A DNA stretch of 64,000 bases from Sphingobacterium phlebotomi (lineage in GTDB: Bacteria > Bacteroidota > Bacteroidia > Sphingobacteriales > Sphingobacteriaceae): NCBI RefSeq assembly GCF_008180195.1, contig NZ_VTAV01000003.1, positions 1 to 64,000 of the forward strand, written 5' to 3'. A program made the translations under genes and the position numbers. Below, piece after piece: positions 8,295 to 16,241 of the stretch. The notes beneath the pieces are model-generated. The model was not told the origin of the DNA. It did no database searches and saw only the letters and a program-made list of their open reading frames with translations. The first letter of the stretch is position 1, and each line of letters starts with the position of its first letter.

Positions 8295-9697
8295 GAGTTT
8301 TTATACTTGTTGATGATGTCGACGATAATCTTGTTACCCTGTAATTGTGGTAAATAATCGAACAAAATGTGGAATTTATCCGGGTTAGTTGATAACCCCA
8401 ATTCCAGAAAGTTCAACGCCTCGTTATATTTCCCGTGCGCAAATAGATAAGCAACTAACCTATAATACAGTTCAGATGCCTCCGGATTCTGCTTGATGGC
8501 ATCTGCTATAACATCGATAGCTTCTGCATATTTCCCCTGTTCAAAATAAATGGAAGAAAAATCTAGCCAAGCCTCCACGTCTGTGGGATTAAGCTGGACC
8601 ACTTTATTATAAGCAAATTCAGATTCTTCAAATTGTTTTAGTTTATATCGAGCATCAGCGATAGCAAACCAATAATCTGGATTACTATCTTCTAACTCCA
8701 ATGCTTTTTTATAAAAATGGAGCGACTCAAAATATCGGTCATCAAAATCTAAGGTCACGCCAATTCCAAACCAGGCATCTGCGAGAAGTGGGTCAAGTTT
8801 AACTGCTTTTTTATAATTTTCCCGGGCTTCATCCATCTGCTCTAGTTTTTCATAACATTCGCCTATGGCACAATACACATCGGCAGTGGGGCGTTCGTAT
8901 TCAAAAGTTTGTTTATAAACGTTGACGGCCTCTGTATATTTTTGTAAGTTGACAAGCACATTACCCTTATTAAAGTAAGCTGGAACAAAAGATTCATTGA
9001 TAAGGATGGCGTAATCATAAGCGTCTATCGCATCCTCAAAGTTGTCCATTCGTTCATATACCAGTCCCAGATTAAACCATGCGGCATAAGCGTACGGGTC
9101 AGAATCTATATACGATTTATAGAAGGTTACACTTTCTTCCGGCCTATCTACGATTTCATAGCAAAAAGCCAATGCATGAAGTGCATCATCATTTTCCATA
9201 TTTGCCTCGAGGGATTTTTTAAGGTATGCTATTGCCTTTTCGTACTCTCCCTTGATTTGATACAGCTCGGCTATCTGGAAATAGGCTTCGGCAGAATCCT
9301 CTCCCAATTCAATGGCATAAAGGAAAAGTTGTTCCCCCTCTTCCACATCACCTTGCAATAGTGCAATATTCCCTTTTAAGAGGAACGCTTCTCCGCTATT
9401 AGGCTCTAATATAGTAGCCTTATCTAACTCTTCCAAGGCCTTTTCGAATTGACTTGTCCGCAAAAAAAGCTGTGCTTTCTTGAGCAGGAAGGTCGACTCG
9501 TAAGGATGTTGGCTTTTAGCATATTCCGCCACTTGGAGAGCCTTGATGGGATCGTCTTTGTCCGTATAGTATTCAATGATACTTTCGAAGGCCTTTGCAT
9601 CAAAGAAATATTGATCTTGATTACGAAGCATCTCCTCATATCTGTCTACAGACAGTCTTTGTTCTTCAGGTGAGCCAAATTCGAAATCTTCTTCCAT
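8291..9697 (-). CDS. Tetratricopeptide repeat protein
   Basis: A 468-residue protein made almost wholly of about twelve TPR units, for example FEKALEELDKATILEPNSGE, EYEKAIAYLKKSLEAN and KYTEAVNVYKQTFEY. It is acidic, lacks a signal peptide or membrane segment, and probably serves as a cytoplasmic protein-binding scaffold. It is the first gene of the TPR-aroE-MBL-permease cluster, which ties it to that transcript but does not reveal a function. The start ATG at 9697 lies about 120 bases after a promoter box. Confidence 0.88.
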   Translation of the reverse strand: MEEDFEFGSPEEQRLSVDRYEEMLRNQDQYFFDAKAFESIIEYYTDKDDPIKALQVAEYAKSQHPYESTFLLKKAQLFLRTSQFEKALEELDKATILEPNSGEAFLLKGNIALLQGDVEEGEQLFLYAIELGEDSAEAYFQIAELYQIKGEYEKAIAYLKKSLEANMENDDALHALAFCYEIVDRPEESVTFYKSYIDSDPYAYAAWFNLGLVYERMDNFEDAIDAYDYAILINESFVPAYFNKGNVLVNLQKYTEAVNVYKQTFEYERPTADVYCAIGECYEKLEQMDEARENYKKAVKLDPLLADAWFGIGVTLDFDDRYFESLHFYKKALELEDSNPDYWFAIADARYKLKQFEESEFAYNKVVQLNPTDVEAWLDFSSIYFEQGKYAEAIDVIADAIKQNPEASELYYRLVAYLFAHGKYNEALNFLELGLSTNPDKFHILFDYLPQLQGNKIIVDIINKYKNS

Positions 9698-9820
9698 ATC
9701 ACTCCTTTCATTTTTCTATAAGTGTTGTCTCTCCTCCACAACTCCTCACCACAGAAGAAATTTATGAAGAAAATGTGAGAACTAATGATTTTGTTTTCCA
9801 CATTTTCACACGTAGTTCTG

Positions 9821-9828
9821 CAAAGATA
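9821..9828 (-). promoter_or_regulatory. -7 promoter box of the TPR-aroE operon
   Basis: The minus strand reads TATCTTTG, a perfect TAnnTTTG, between the ompA terminator and the TPR gene. The predicted 5' untranslated region is about 115-120 bases. Confidence 0.6.
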
Positions 9829-9852
9829 GCGTAAATTATTGATAATAAACAG

Positions 9853-9884
9853 AAAAGCCGACCCCTTATACAGGGTCGGCTTTT
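9853..9884 (-). terminator. Terminator after the OmpA-like gene
   Basis: A perfect 12-bp stem (9853-9864 with 9873-9884) with an 8-base loop includes GCCGACCC and ends in a T-run on the minus strand. It sits 33 bases after the OmpA-like stop and insulates the TPR operon from this probably highly expressed gene. Confidence 0.88.
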
Positions 9885-9916
9885 ATCATTGATAATTCTT
9901 TGTTAAGAAGAATTCC

Positions 9917-11320
9917 TTATTTTACTTTGATCTCAACACGACGGTTTTGGATACGACCTTCTTCTGTTGCATTAGATGCTACAGGATTGTCTTCACCGTA
10001 ACCAGTTGCTGTAACGCTTGAAGCAGAAACACCAGCGTTAACTAGGTATTGTTTAACTGCGTTAGCACGGTCATTAGATAAGTTCAAGTTATAAGCTTCA
10101 GTACCTTCAGCAGAAGCATAACCATCTAAGTTTGCAGAAGAATTGTTATCGCGCAATTCTTTAGCTAATTTATCTAAAGTTGAGTAAGATTCAGTTTTCA
10201 ATACAGAGCTATCAAACTCGAATTGAATAGGAGAATAGTAAGCGCCTTGTGTAGCATTATTTTGTACTACTGGCTCTGGGAATTTGATAGGACATCCTGA
10301 ACCATCAACTGGAGTACCAGCAGGCGTGTTAGGACATTTATCGAATTTGTCAGATACACCATCACCATCAGAGTCTTTGCTCAATTGATCAACAGTTCCT
10401 TCTAATGTAGATACACGTTGTTTTAATGCTTCAACTTCGTTACGCAATGAAGGATCTTTCAACTCGTCGTACAATGTAGAAACAGGGTTTGCAAACGTTA
10501 AGTTTTCTTTATCACGAGAACCTAAAGTGAACTCTAAACCACCGTAAACATTGGAGAACCGTTGTTTACGATCTCCTTGTCTGCTTGGTCCGTACAACAA
10601 AGCCTCGTCGGTGAAGTTCATGGTGTAACCTAAGTTCAAAGCGACAACTTCAGATAATCTGAATTTAACACCAACACCAACTGGCACATACATACCTAGG
10701 CGAAAGTCTCTATCTCCTGTAGCGTCACGATCACCGAAGATTTCTGAACCCCAGCTACCTTTGTTATCATAAACTACAGACCCGCCGAATTCGTTGTTTG
10801 CGTATTGAACAGGGTTGTAAGCCAAAACACCTAAACCTACTTTAGCATAGAAGTTAACGGCATTTTCTCTTCTCAAGAAATCGATTGTACCCAATTGGAA
10901 TACACCATTCAAGCTACCAGCCCAGTTAACTTCAGTCTCAGCAGATTGTGCTAAGTTTCCATTGCTACCTGAACCATTTTCGAAAGCAGGGCCAGATACG
11001 TTGTGGTTATACGTTTTGATTTTACCACGGTTACCTTCCAACTCTAGACCGAATAAGTGAGAGAATTGTTTACGGATAGTTAAACCGTAGTACTCACCTA
11101 CTTTGTTTTGGAAATAACCAACTTGTTGACCAAAAGCATTGTTACCACCGATAAGTGCGTTAGGTGTAGTAATACCACCCTGCAGACCGATAGACCAAGT
11201 TCTGTATTGTGATCTTCCACCAAATACAGTTGGAGTTTGCGCTTGTGCGTGCTCAGCAAAGCCTAATGCGGCTACTAAAGACGCTGCAACAGCTGTTTTT
11301 TTAATTGTAGAATAGTTCAT
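9917..11320 (-). CDS. OmpA-family outer membrane protein with thrombospondin type 3 repeat
   Basis: This is probably a major structural porin-like protein linking outer membrane and peptidoglycan. From the ATG at 11320 the 467-residue product has a signal peptide ending AQAQ, then an N-terminal beta-barrel (about 25-290) rich in aromatic and Gly strands. A linker follows with DSDGDGVSDKFDKCPNTP, a calcium-binding thrombospondin type 3 repeat, and then a C-terminal OmpA/MotB peptidoglycan-binding domain with FEFDSSVLK, LDGYASAEGTEAYN and NLSNDRANAVKQYL. The upstream in-frame extension lacks signal character and was rejected. Codon use is strongly biased, suggesting high expression, which fits the strong terminator. 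Confidence 0.92.
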   Translation of the reverse strand: MNYSTIKKTAVAASLVAALGFAEHAQAQTPTVFGGRSQYRTWSIGLQGGITTPNALIGGNNAFGQQVGYFQNKVGEYYGLTIRKQFSHLFGLELEGNRGKIKTYNHNVSGPAFENGSGSNGNLAQSAETEVNWAGSLNGVFQLGTIDFLRRENAVNFYAKVGLGVLAYNPVQYANNEFGGSVVYDNKGSWGSEIFGDRDATGDRDFRLGMYVPVGVGVKFRLSEVVALNLGYTMNFTDEALLYGPSRQGDRKQRFSNVYGGLEFTLGSRDKENLTFANPVSTLYDELKDPSLRNEVEALKQRVSTLEGTVDQLSKDSDGDGVSDKFDKCPNTPAGTPVDGSGCPIKFPEPVVQNNATQGAYYSPIQFEFDSSVLKTESYSTLDKLAKELRDNNSSANLDGYASAEGTEAYNLNLSNDRANAVKQYLVNAGVSASSVTATGYGEDNPVASNATEEGRIQNRRVEIKVK

Positions 11321-11368
11321 ACTCTTGTTTTTAAGGTTATTAAAAAATTTTAAATTGTTTCCCTTTTT

Positions 11369-11376
11369 CAAATTTA
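11369..11376 (-). promoter_or_regulatory. -7 promoter box of the OmpA-like gene
   Basis: The minus strand reads TAAATTTG, matching TAnnTTTG, about 48 bases before the ATG at 11320. The predicted leader of roughly 40 bases is AT-rich and lies within the falsely extended reading frame, which supports the downstream start. Confidence 0.55.
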
Positions 11377-11566
11377 ACATAACATTAACAATAACGATGC
11401 CAAAAAAAGTGAGCGTGTTAAAATTTTATGTTAAGGCGTAAATTTGTTGTTCCTCAACGAAATTGCCCGCGTAAAAGTATAGATATTATTTAGAATACCC
11501 AAATTTTTCAATTTTTTTTATCTGATTATCAATAAAAGCATACAGTTTGTAGTGTATCCTTTACAA

Positions 11567-12580
11567 CTATAGGATAAAATGGATAATCGCAAGGGTTATT
11601 CCGCCTAATATTGCGCTCACCGGAATCGTCAATATCCATGCCCATAATAAACTAATGGTAACCCCCCAACGTACCGCCGATACCCGCTTTACTACACCTA
11701 CACCGATAATCGAACCTGTAATTGTATGGGTGGTAGATACTGGAATTCCAAAGTGTTCAGTTATCCCTAGCGTAGCAGCACCAGCAGTTTCCGCCGCGAC
11801 ACCTTCCAATGGCGTTACTTTCGTAATTTTGGTACCCATGGTTTTTACGATTTTCCATCCCCCACTCATTGTCCCCGCGGCGATTGCGGCGTAACAGGAT
11901 AGCGGTACCCAAGCCGGCATAGCTTCAAAATTCGGGATTACCTGCTCCGCAATCAAGGCTGTAGCAATGATACCCATTACCTTCTGTGCGTCATTCCCCC
12001 CATGGGCAAAGCTTAATCCGGCCGACGATATTAACTGCCCCACCTTAAACCATTTTTCCGCCGTTGCTGGCCGGGCCGTCTTCGCAATATTCATAATAAT
12101 TAAGGTAATGATGACCGAGATAATCATACCGATCACGGGCGCTAGCACAATAAATGCAGCTATAGTAACGATAGCACTGTGATTTATGGCTGTAATCGGA
12201 TTAGCGCCCATAAACCAGGCGTAGGCCATTCCAGATCCCGCAAATCCGCCAATAAGGGTGTGTGATGAACTAGAGGGTACGCCGTAGTACCAGGTAAAAA
12301 GATTCCAGGAAATAGCAGCTACCAATCCGGCGAATATAACCTCTAGTGTAATATACTCTTCCAGGACGGTTTTGGCAATCGTGTTGGCTACTTTATGGTC
12401 TGTAAAATAAAAATAAGCGGCGAAATTCCATATCGCGGCCCACAGTACAGCCATAAAAGGTGTTAATACTTTGGTTGATACAACTGTTGCGATGGAGTTG
12501 GCGGCATCATGGAAACCATTGATATAGTCGAATGCGATAGCCAGAATGACAACGACGATCAATAAAGTGGAAATCATCAT
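11567..12580 (-). CDS. pit: Low-affinity inorganic phosphate transporter, Pit family
   Basis: A 337-residue inner-membrane protein with about ten hydrophobic helices. The duplicated Pit signature is clear: GFHDAANSIATVVSTKVL near the N-terminus and SFAHGGNDAQKVMGIIA in the second half, both with the conserved N/D residues that bind phosphate and cation. PSSSSHTLIGG and PVSTTHTITGSIIGVG are the paired loop motifs. It takes up metal-phosphate by proton symport. It is 30 bases downstream of the DUF47 gene, a standard pairing. Confidence 0.93.
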   Translation of the reverse strand: MMISTLLIVVVILAIAFDYINGFHDAANSIATVVSTKVLTPFMAVLWAAIWNFAAYFYFTDHKVANTIAKTVLEEYITLEVIFAGLVAAISWNLFTWYYGVPSSSSHTLIGGFAGSGMAYAWFMGANPITAINHSAIVTIAAFIVLAPVIGMIISVIITLIIMNIAKTARPATAEKWFKVGQLISSAGLSFAHGGNDAQKVMGIIATALIAEQVIPNFEAMPAWVPLSCYAAIAAGTMSGGWKIVKTMGTKITKVTPLEGVAAETAGAATLGITEHFGIPVSTTHTITGSIIGVGVVKRVSAVRWGVTISLLWAWILTIPVSAILGGITLAIIHFIL

Positions 12581-12610
12581 AATATGTTATGCTTTCTTAA
12601 TGCTAGAATA

Positions 12611-13258
12611 TTAAGCATTTTTAACTAATATACTTTCTAATACGTTTGCTACGTCTTCACATTTGTCGGTTGCATCTTCCATAGCGGAAAGCACCTCTTT
12701 CGTTTTAATCAATGTTATAGCATCTTTTTCGTATTCGAATAGTTCACTAACAGCCTTGTCGAAAATGTAATCAGCCTTGTTTTCTACACTATTGATCCGC
12801 ACACAAGAATCGGTGATGTTACGAATATTTTTAAGATCTCTTAATTCGTTAAGTGCTTTTGCAACATGTTCAGTTGCTTCCAAAATTAGGTCTGCTATTT
12901 CTTTCATCGCTTGGCTTGGCAGTCCCACCTTATATAGCTCCATACGGTTGGACGCGCCTTGTATAAAGTCGGCAACATCGTCCAATGAGCTCGCTAGTGA
13001 GTGTATATCTTCACGATCAAAAGGTGTGATGAAATTTTTTCCTAATTCTAGGTGGATTTGATGCGTGATATCGTCCCCCTTGTGCTCAAGGTCTTCGATC
13101 TTTTTGTTCAGTTCTGCGCGTCTAGCCAAGTCGGTAATGTAAACAGATTCTTGTAGTGCTTTTGCCATTTCAATAAGGTTTGCGCCTGCTTGTTCAAACA
13201 AAGGAAAAAACTTTTTATCCTTTGGAACGAAATACTGAAAGATGCTATTTAAAGACAT
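12611..13258 (-). CDS. DUF47/PhoU-like regulator of Pit phosphate transport
   Basis: A 215-residue all-helical protein of the DUF47 (PhoU_div, formerly TIGR00153) family, with conserved FFPLFEQAGANLIEMA at the start and KGDDITHQIHLELGKNF..FDREDIHSLASSLDDV near residues 55-95. DUF47 proteins resemble PhoU and are thought to control Pit transporters. The gene precedes pit by 30 bases on the same strand, a context that directly supports this role. There is no signal peptide. Confidence 0.9.
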   Translation of the reverse strand: MSLNSIFQYFVPKDKKFFPLFEQAGANLIEMAKALQESVYITDLARRAELNKKIEDLEHKGDDITHQIHLELGKNFITPFDREDIHSLASSLDDVADFIQGASNRMELYKVGLPSQAMKEIADLILEATEHVAKALNELRDLKNIRNITDSCVRINSVENKADYIFDKAVSELFEYEKDAITLIKTKEVLSAMEDATDKCEDVANVLESILVKNA

Positions 13259-13274
13259 AGTGTTTGAATTTATG

Positions 13275-13282
13275 CAAAAATA
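13275..13282 (-). promoter_or_regulatory. -7 promoter box of the DUF47-pit operon
   Basis: The minus strand reads TATTTTTG, matching TAnnTTTG, 16 bases before the ATG at 13258. It lies in the gap after the histidine kinase gene, giving DUF47-pit a transcript of its own with a very short leader. Confidence 0.5.
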
Positions 13283-13329
13283 TGAATGAAATGTTAAGTT
13301 AATGTTAAGTTTGAAATGTTTATCATATG

Positions 13330-14364
13330 TTAGCTATGTTTAGGCTGTTCTAATGTAAATCCGAATGTCGTACCGATGCCCTCTGTACTACGTACGTTAA
13401 CATTCTGTTCATGAGCCTCAATAATATGCTTTACAATAGCTAACCCAAGTCCCGACCCGCCGACTTCACGAGATCGGCTAGCGTCTGTGCGGTAAAAGCG
13501 TTCAAATACACGCGAGAGATTTTTTTCATCGATACCTATGCCGTTGTCTGTTACTTCTACCAAAACCTGTTCGAATAAAGGGAAAATCGAGACGCTACTC
13601 ATTCCATCCTTTTTGCCGTATTTAATGGAATTATCTAACAAATTGATAAGTACTTGCTGGACACGCTTGCGATCCCCTTTAACGATGATGGGGTGATTTA
13701 ACTTGCCCGTGAATCGAATACGAATGCCATGTTGTTTTGCTTTTCCCTCTAAATCCTCGATACATTCCTTGATAAGTGTCACGATATCGAAATTTTCTAT
13801 TGTTAAAGAGATAATACCCGTCTCTAATTTGGATATTTCGTCCAGATCCTGTATTAAATAGCTGAGACGGTCAAGATTGCGGGCGGCTTTTTCCAGAAAG
13901 TTTTTGGCTATTTCAGGATCATCATCTATTAAACCGTCCTGCATCGTTTCAACATACCCCTGGGTCGCAAACAACGGGGTTTTAAATTCATGAGAAATAT
14001 TGGAAAGAAATTCTTTACGGAATTTGGCCTGTTCTCTTAGTTTGTCAAGTTCGGATATACGCTGCTTGGCCCAATCTTGTACTTCCCTTTCTGCATCACG
14101 GATAGGATCATCCGTTATTTGTTCGCCCAATGCATCCTTAAGACCTTTTCCTAACTTTAGATTACGGATAAGCTTGTACACATTTCGGATCCTTTGGTAG
14201 ATAAACCGTTCGAATAAGTTGAGTAAGATGATATAACAGAGAAGGGCGACCGTAACAAACATCAACAGTGCTACGGTTGGGCTTCCTCTATGAAAATAAT
14301 CAATCGCAGCAGCTAGAAGCCCGATACTGCTTGATATGAGAAGAGTAAAGATGCTCAGATTCAT
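13330..14364 (-). CDS. Membrane sensor histidine kinase, PhoR-like
   Basis: From the ATG at 14364 the 344-residue protein has two N-terminal membrane helices (about 4-22 and 32-53) with almost no periplasmic loop, a cytoplasmic linker, a phosphoacceptor helix with FLSNISHEFKTPL (about residue 120), and an ATPase domain with QQVLINLLDNSIKYG, VTDNGIGID, FERFYRTDAS and GGSGLGLAIVKHI. The phosphoacceptor region resembles PhoR. Sitting directly before DUF47-pit suggests phosphate sensing, but no response regulator gene is adjacent, so this is inference. An in-frame ATG at 14385 is possible; a TACTTTAG sequence abutting it favours the shorter form. Confidence 0.85.
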   Translation of the reverse strand: MNLSIFTLLISSSIGLLAAAIDYFHRGSPTVALLMFVTVALLCYIILLNLFERFIYQRIRNVYKLIRNLKLGKGLKDALGEQITDDPIRDAEREVQDWAKQRISELDKLREQAKFRKEFLSNISHEFKTPLFATQGYVETMQDGLIDDDPEIAKNFLEKAARNLDRLSYLIQDLDEISKLETGIISLTIENFDIVTLIKECIEDLEGKAKQHGIRIRFTGKLNHPIIVKGDRKRVQQVLINLLDNSIKYGKKDGMSSVSIFPLFEQVLVEVTDNGIGIDEKNLSRVFERFYRTDASRSREVGGSGLGLAIVKHIIEAHEQNVNVRSTEGIGTTFGFTLEQPKHS

Positions 14365-14414
14365 GAAACTTCCTATAAAGAGCATCTAAAGTACGAAACC
14401 TACAGCAATTTGTA

Positions 14415-15068
14415 TTATATTTTTGCGATTACTGTTTTTCCACCCACGACTTTATCGCCGATATTCACCGTTACTTCCGTATCTAATGGCAAAAATAAAT
14501 CCACGCGTGAGCCAAATTTGATAAATCCAAACTCCTCTCCTTGTACCACGGTATCGTTTTCTTTCACATACCATACTATGCGCCGCGCCATAGCGCCTGC
14601 GATCTGCCGGAATAGCACCTCCACATGAGATTGATTTTTTACGACAACGGTCGTTCTTTCGTTATCGGTGGACGATTTCGGATGCCACGCTACCAAAAAT
14701 TTCCCTGGGTGGTATTTAAAATAAGAGACTATACCGCTAATAGGATTGCGGTTGACATGAACATTTATAGGAGACATAAAAATAGAAACCTGTATCCTCC
14801 GATCATGAAAGTACTCCGTCTCTTCTGTTTCTTCGATAACCACGACTTTCCCATCTGCCGGGCAAAGAACGATTTGTTCGTCCGGTGTAATCCGCTTGAT
14901 AGGACTTCTGAAAAATTGCAGAATGGCAATAAGCAGAAATGCCGAAAGGGCGTATAAAAACCATTTAAGGTAAACGGACGCATCGTAATAGTCGGCTAGT
15001 GCATTAATTACGAAAACAAACAATACAACGATTGCCAAACTGGTGTATCCTTCTTTGTGGAATTTCAT
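14415..15068 (-). CDS. psd: Phosphatidylserine decarboxylase-family protein
   Basis: A 217-residue protein of the short, archaeal-type Psd family, which makes phosphatidylethanolamine from phosphatidylserine using a self-generated pyruvoyl group. Two membrane segments lie at about 8-25 and 30-48. Then come VLCPADGKVVVIEE, IFMSPINVHVNRNPISG and the processing site KFGSRVDLFLP, where cleavage before the Ser gives a C-terminal alpha chain. The Gly-Ser pair needed for maturation is intact. There is no pssA gene in the window. The gene is monocistronic or loosely linked to the flanking same-strand genes. Confidence 0.88.
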   Translation of the reverse strand: MKFHKEGYTSLAIVVLFVFVINALADYYDASVYLKWFLYALSAFLLIAILQFFRSPIKRITPDEQIVLCPADGKVVVIEETEETEYFHDRRIQVSIFMSPINVHVNRNPISGIVSYFKYHPGKFLVAWHPKSSTDNERTTVVVKNQSHVEVLFRQIAGAMARRIVWYVKENDTVVQGEEFGFIKFGSRVDLFLPLDTEVTVNIGDKVVGGKTVIAKI

Positions 15069-15090
15069 CTCGAATGGGTAAACTTTTTTG

Positions 15091-15098
15091 CAAATATA
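15091..15098 (-). promoter_or_regulatory. -7 promoter box of psd
   Basis: The minus strand reads TATATTTG, matching TAnnTTTG, 22 bases before the psd ATG. Confidence 0.5.
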
Positions 15099-15118
15099 GG
15101 ATACTTCGGCGAAATCAG

Positions 15119-16237
15119 CTAAGGTTGTTTTTCCCTTACAATCCGAAAGCTATGAAAATGAAACTGTCCAGCATCGTTGATACTTAGGTTGCCATAAACC
15201 GTCAGGGTATCTGCTATGGCGTTCCCCTCTTGATCGAGGGAAGGAAAATAAAATGGGATTTCGTTAATCACCATCTCCAAGTAACGGTTTAGTTTTTTGG
15301 TGGTTAACGAGTCTTTCAATGTAACAAAAGTCGGGGTGCCTTCTTGGTCCAATGATACTTCGTAGCTAAACTTATCTTCTATGTTCGTTAACGTTTGGCT
15401 ACTTCTCAGCATAGCACTAAACTTCTCTGATAAATAGGTGTTGAATCCACTATGATCATCAAAGGTGCAAGGTTTAGACAATAACCTTTCGGCGGTATAG
15501 AAATACGACATCGGAATAAATGCCATTGGCGTCCGGTAGTTTGCATCCAAAAAAAGATTGTAGCCATCCGTCAGTACACCTGAATCGTCGAAAATCTCTT
15601 CCGTAAATAATATTTTCTTTTCGTTCTGGTCCACCATCTGGGTGGTCCAATATCCGCGAGGAACCCCATTCCTTATTCTTCCCTTTCGCTCAAAAAAAGG
15701 ATAGCCATATTCATTATAAAATGCAAAAGGCATCCTAAATTCATAATTACCGTTCCCGTCCTTTATTCGTTGTCGCCCTCTTCTATCCCAAAAAGCCATA
15801 ATTTTGACCGTCGCGTCATCATAATTAAGGGTTAGCATAGGTTTTCCATCTGGATAATAATATTTCCAATCTCCTATAGGTCTATCCTGCTCAAAGGTTA
15901 CCTCCCATTTCAACGTGCCATCGGGATGATAGGCCTTAAACAGACCTTCTTTTACGCCTTGGTTATGGTAACCCGTGAGTATCACCGTTCCATTTCGGTC
16001 AAAATCCCGAAAGTCCGCATGAAATACATTCTTTTCCACCAGAAATTGCGATACACGTTCAATGGACTTAAACGCACAATCTTTGTCCACCAGGTAGTAA
16101 TAGTCATCAAAATAAAACCGGACAAGACCCATGGGCGCTTTTTCGAACAGAGTCGTCGTTCCAGTCGTATCCGGCTGTTGCCCCCTAGTAAAGAGAGCAG
16201 TAAATAATAAGAGAAGAAATAACCCTGTTCGTTGCAT
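15119..16237 (-). CDS. Exported protein with MORN-like repeats
   Basis: The ATG at 16237 gives a 372-residue protein with a clean signal peptide (RTGLFLLLLFTALFTRGQ). Residues about 60-220 contain MORN/YwqK-type repeats such as GVKEGLFKAYHPDGTLKWEV and GDWKYYYPDGKPMLTLNY. The C-terminal region (about 230-370) resembles the TonB C-terminal-like fold found in some Bacteroidota exported proteins, but I could not confirm this. Function is unknown; it is probably periplasmic. The start codon lies 5 bases beyond the polA stop, so the gene is likely co-transcribed with polA. An upstream in-frame start would overlap polA and lacks signal character. Confidence 0.78.
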   Translation of the reverse strand: MQRTGLFLLLLFTALFTRGQQPDTTGTTTLFEKAPMGLVRFYFDDYYYLVDKDCAFKSIERVSQFLVEKNVFHADFRDFDRNGTVILTGYHNQGVKEGLFKAYHPDGTLKWEVTFEQDRPIGDWKYYYPDGKPMLTLNYDDATVKIMAFWDRRGRQRIKDGNGNYEFRMPFAFYNEYGYPFFERKGRIRNGVPRGYWTTQMVDQNEKKILFTEEIFDDSGVLTDGYNLFLDANYRTPMAFIPMSYFYTAERLLSKPCTFDDHSGFNTYLSEKFSAMLRSSQTLTNIEDKFSYEVSLDQEGTPTFVTLKDSLTTKKLNRYLEMVINEIPFYFPSLDQEGNAIADTLTVYGNLSINDAGQFHFHSFRIVREKQP

Positions 16238-16241
16238 ATCT

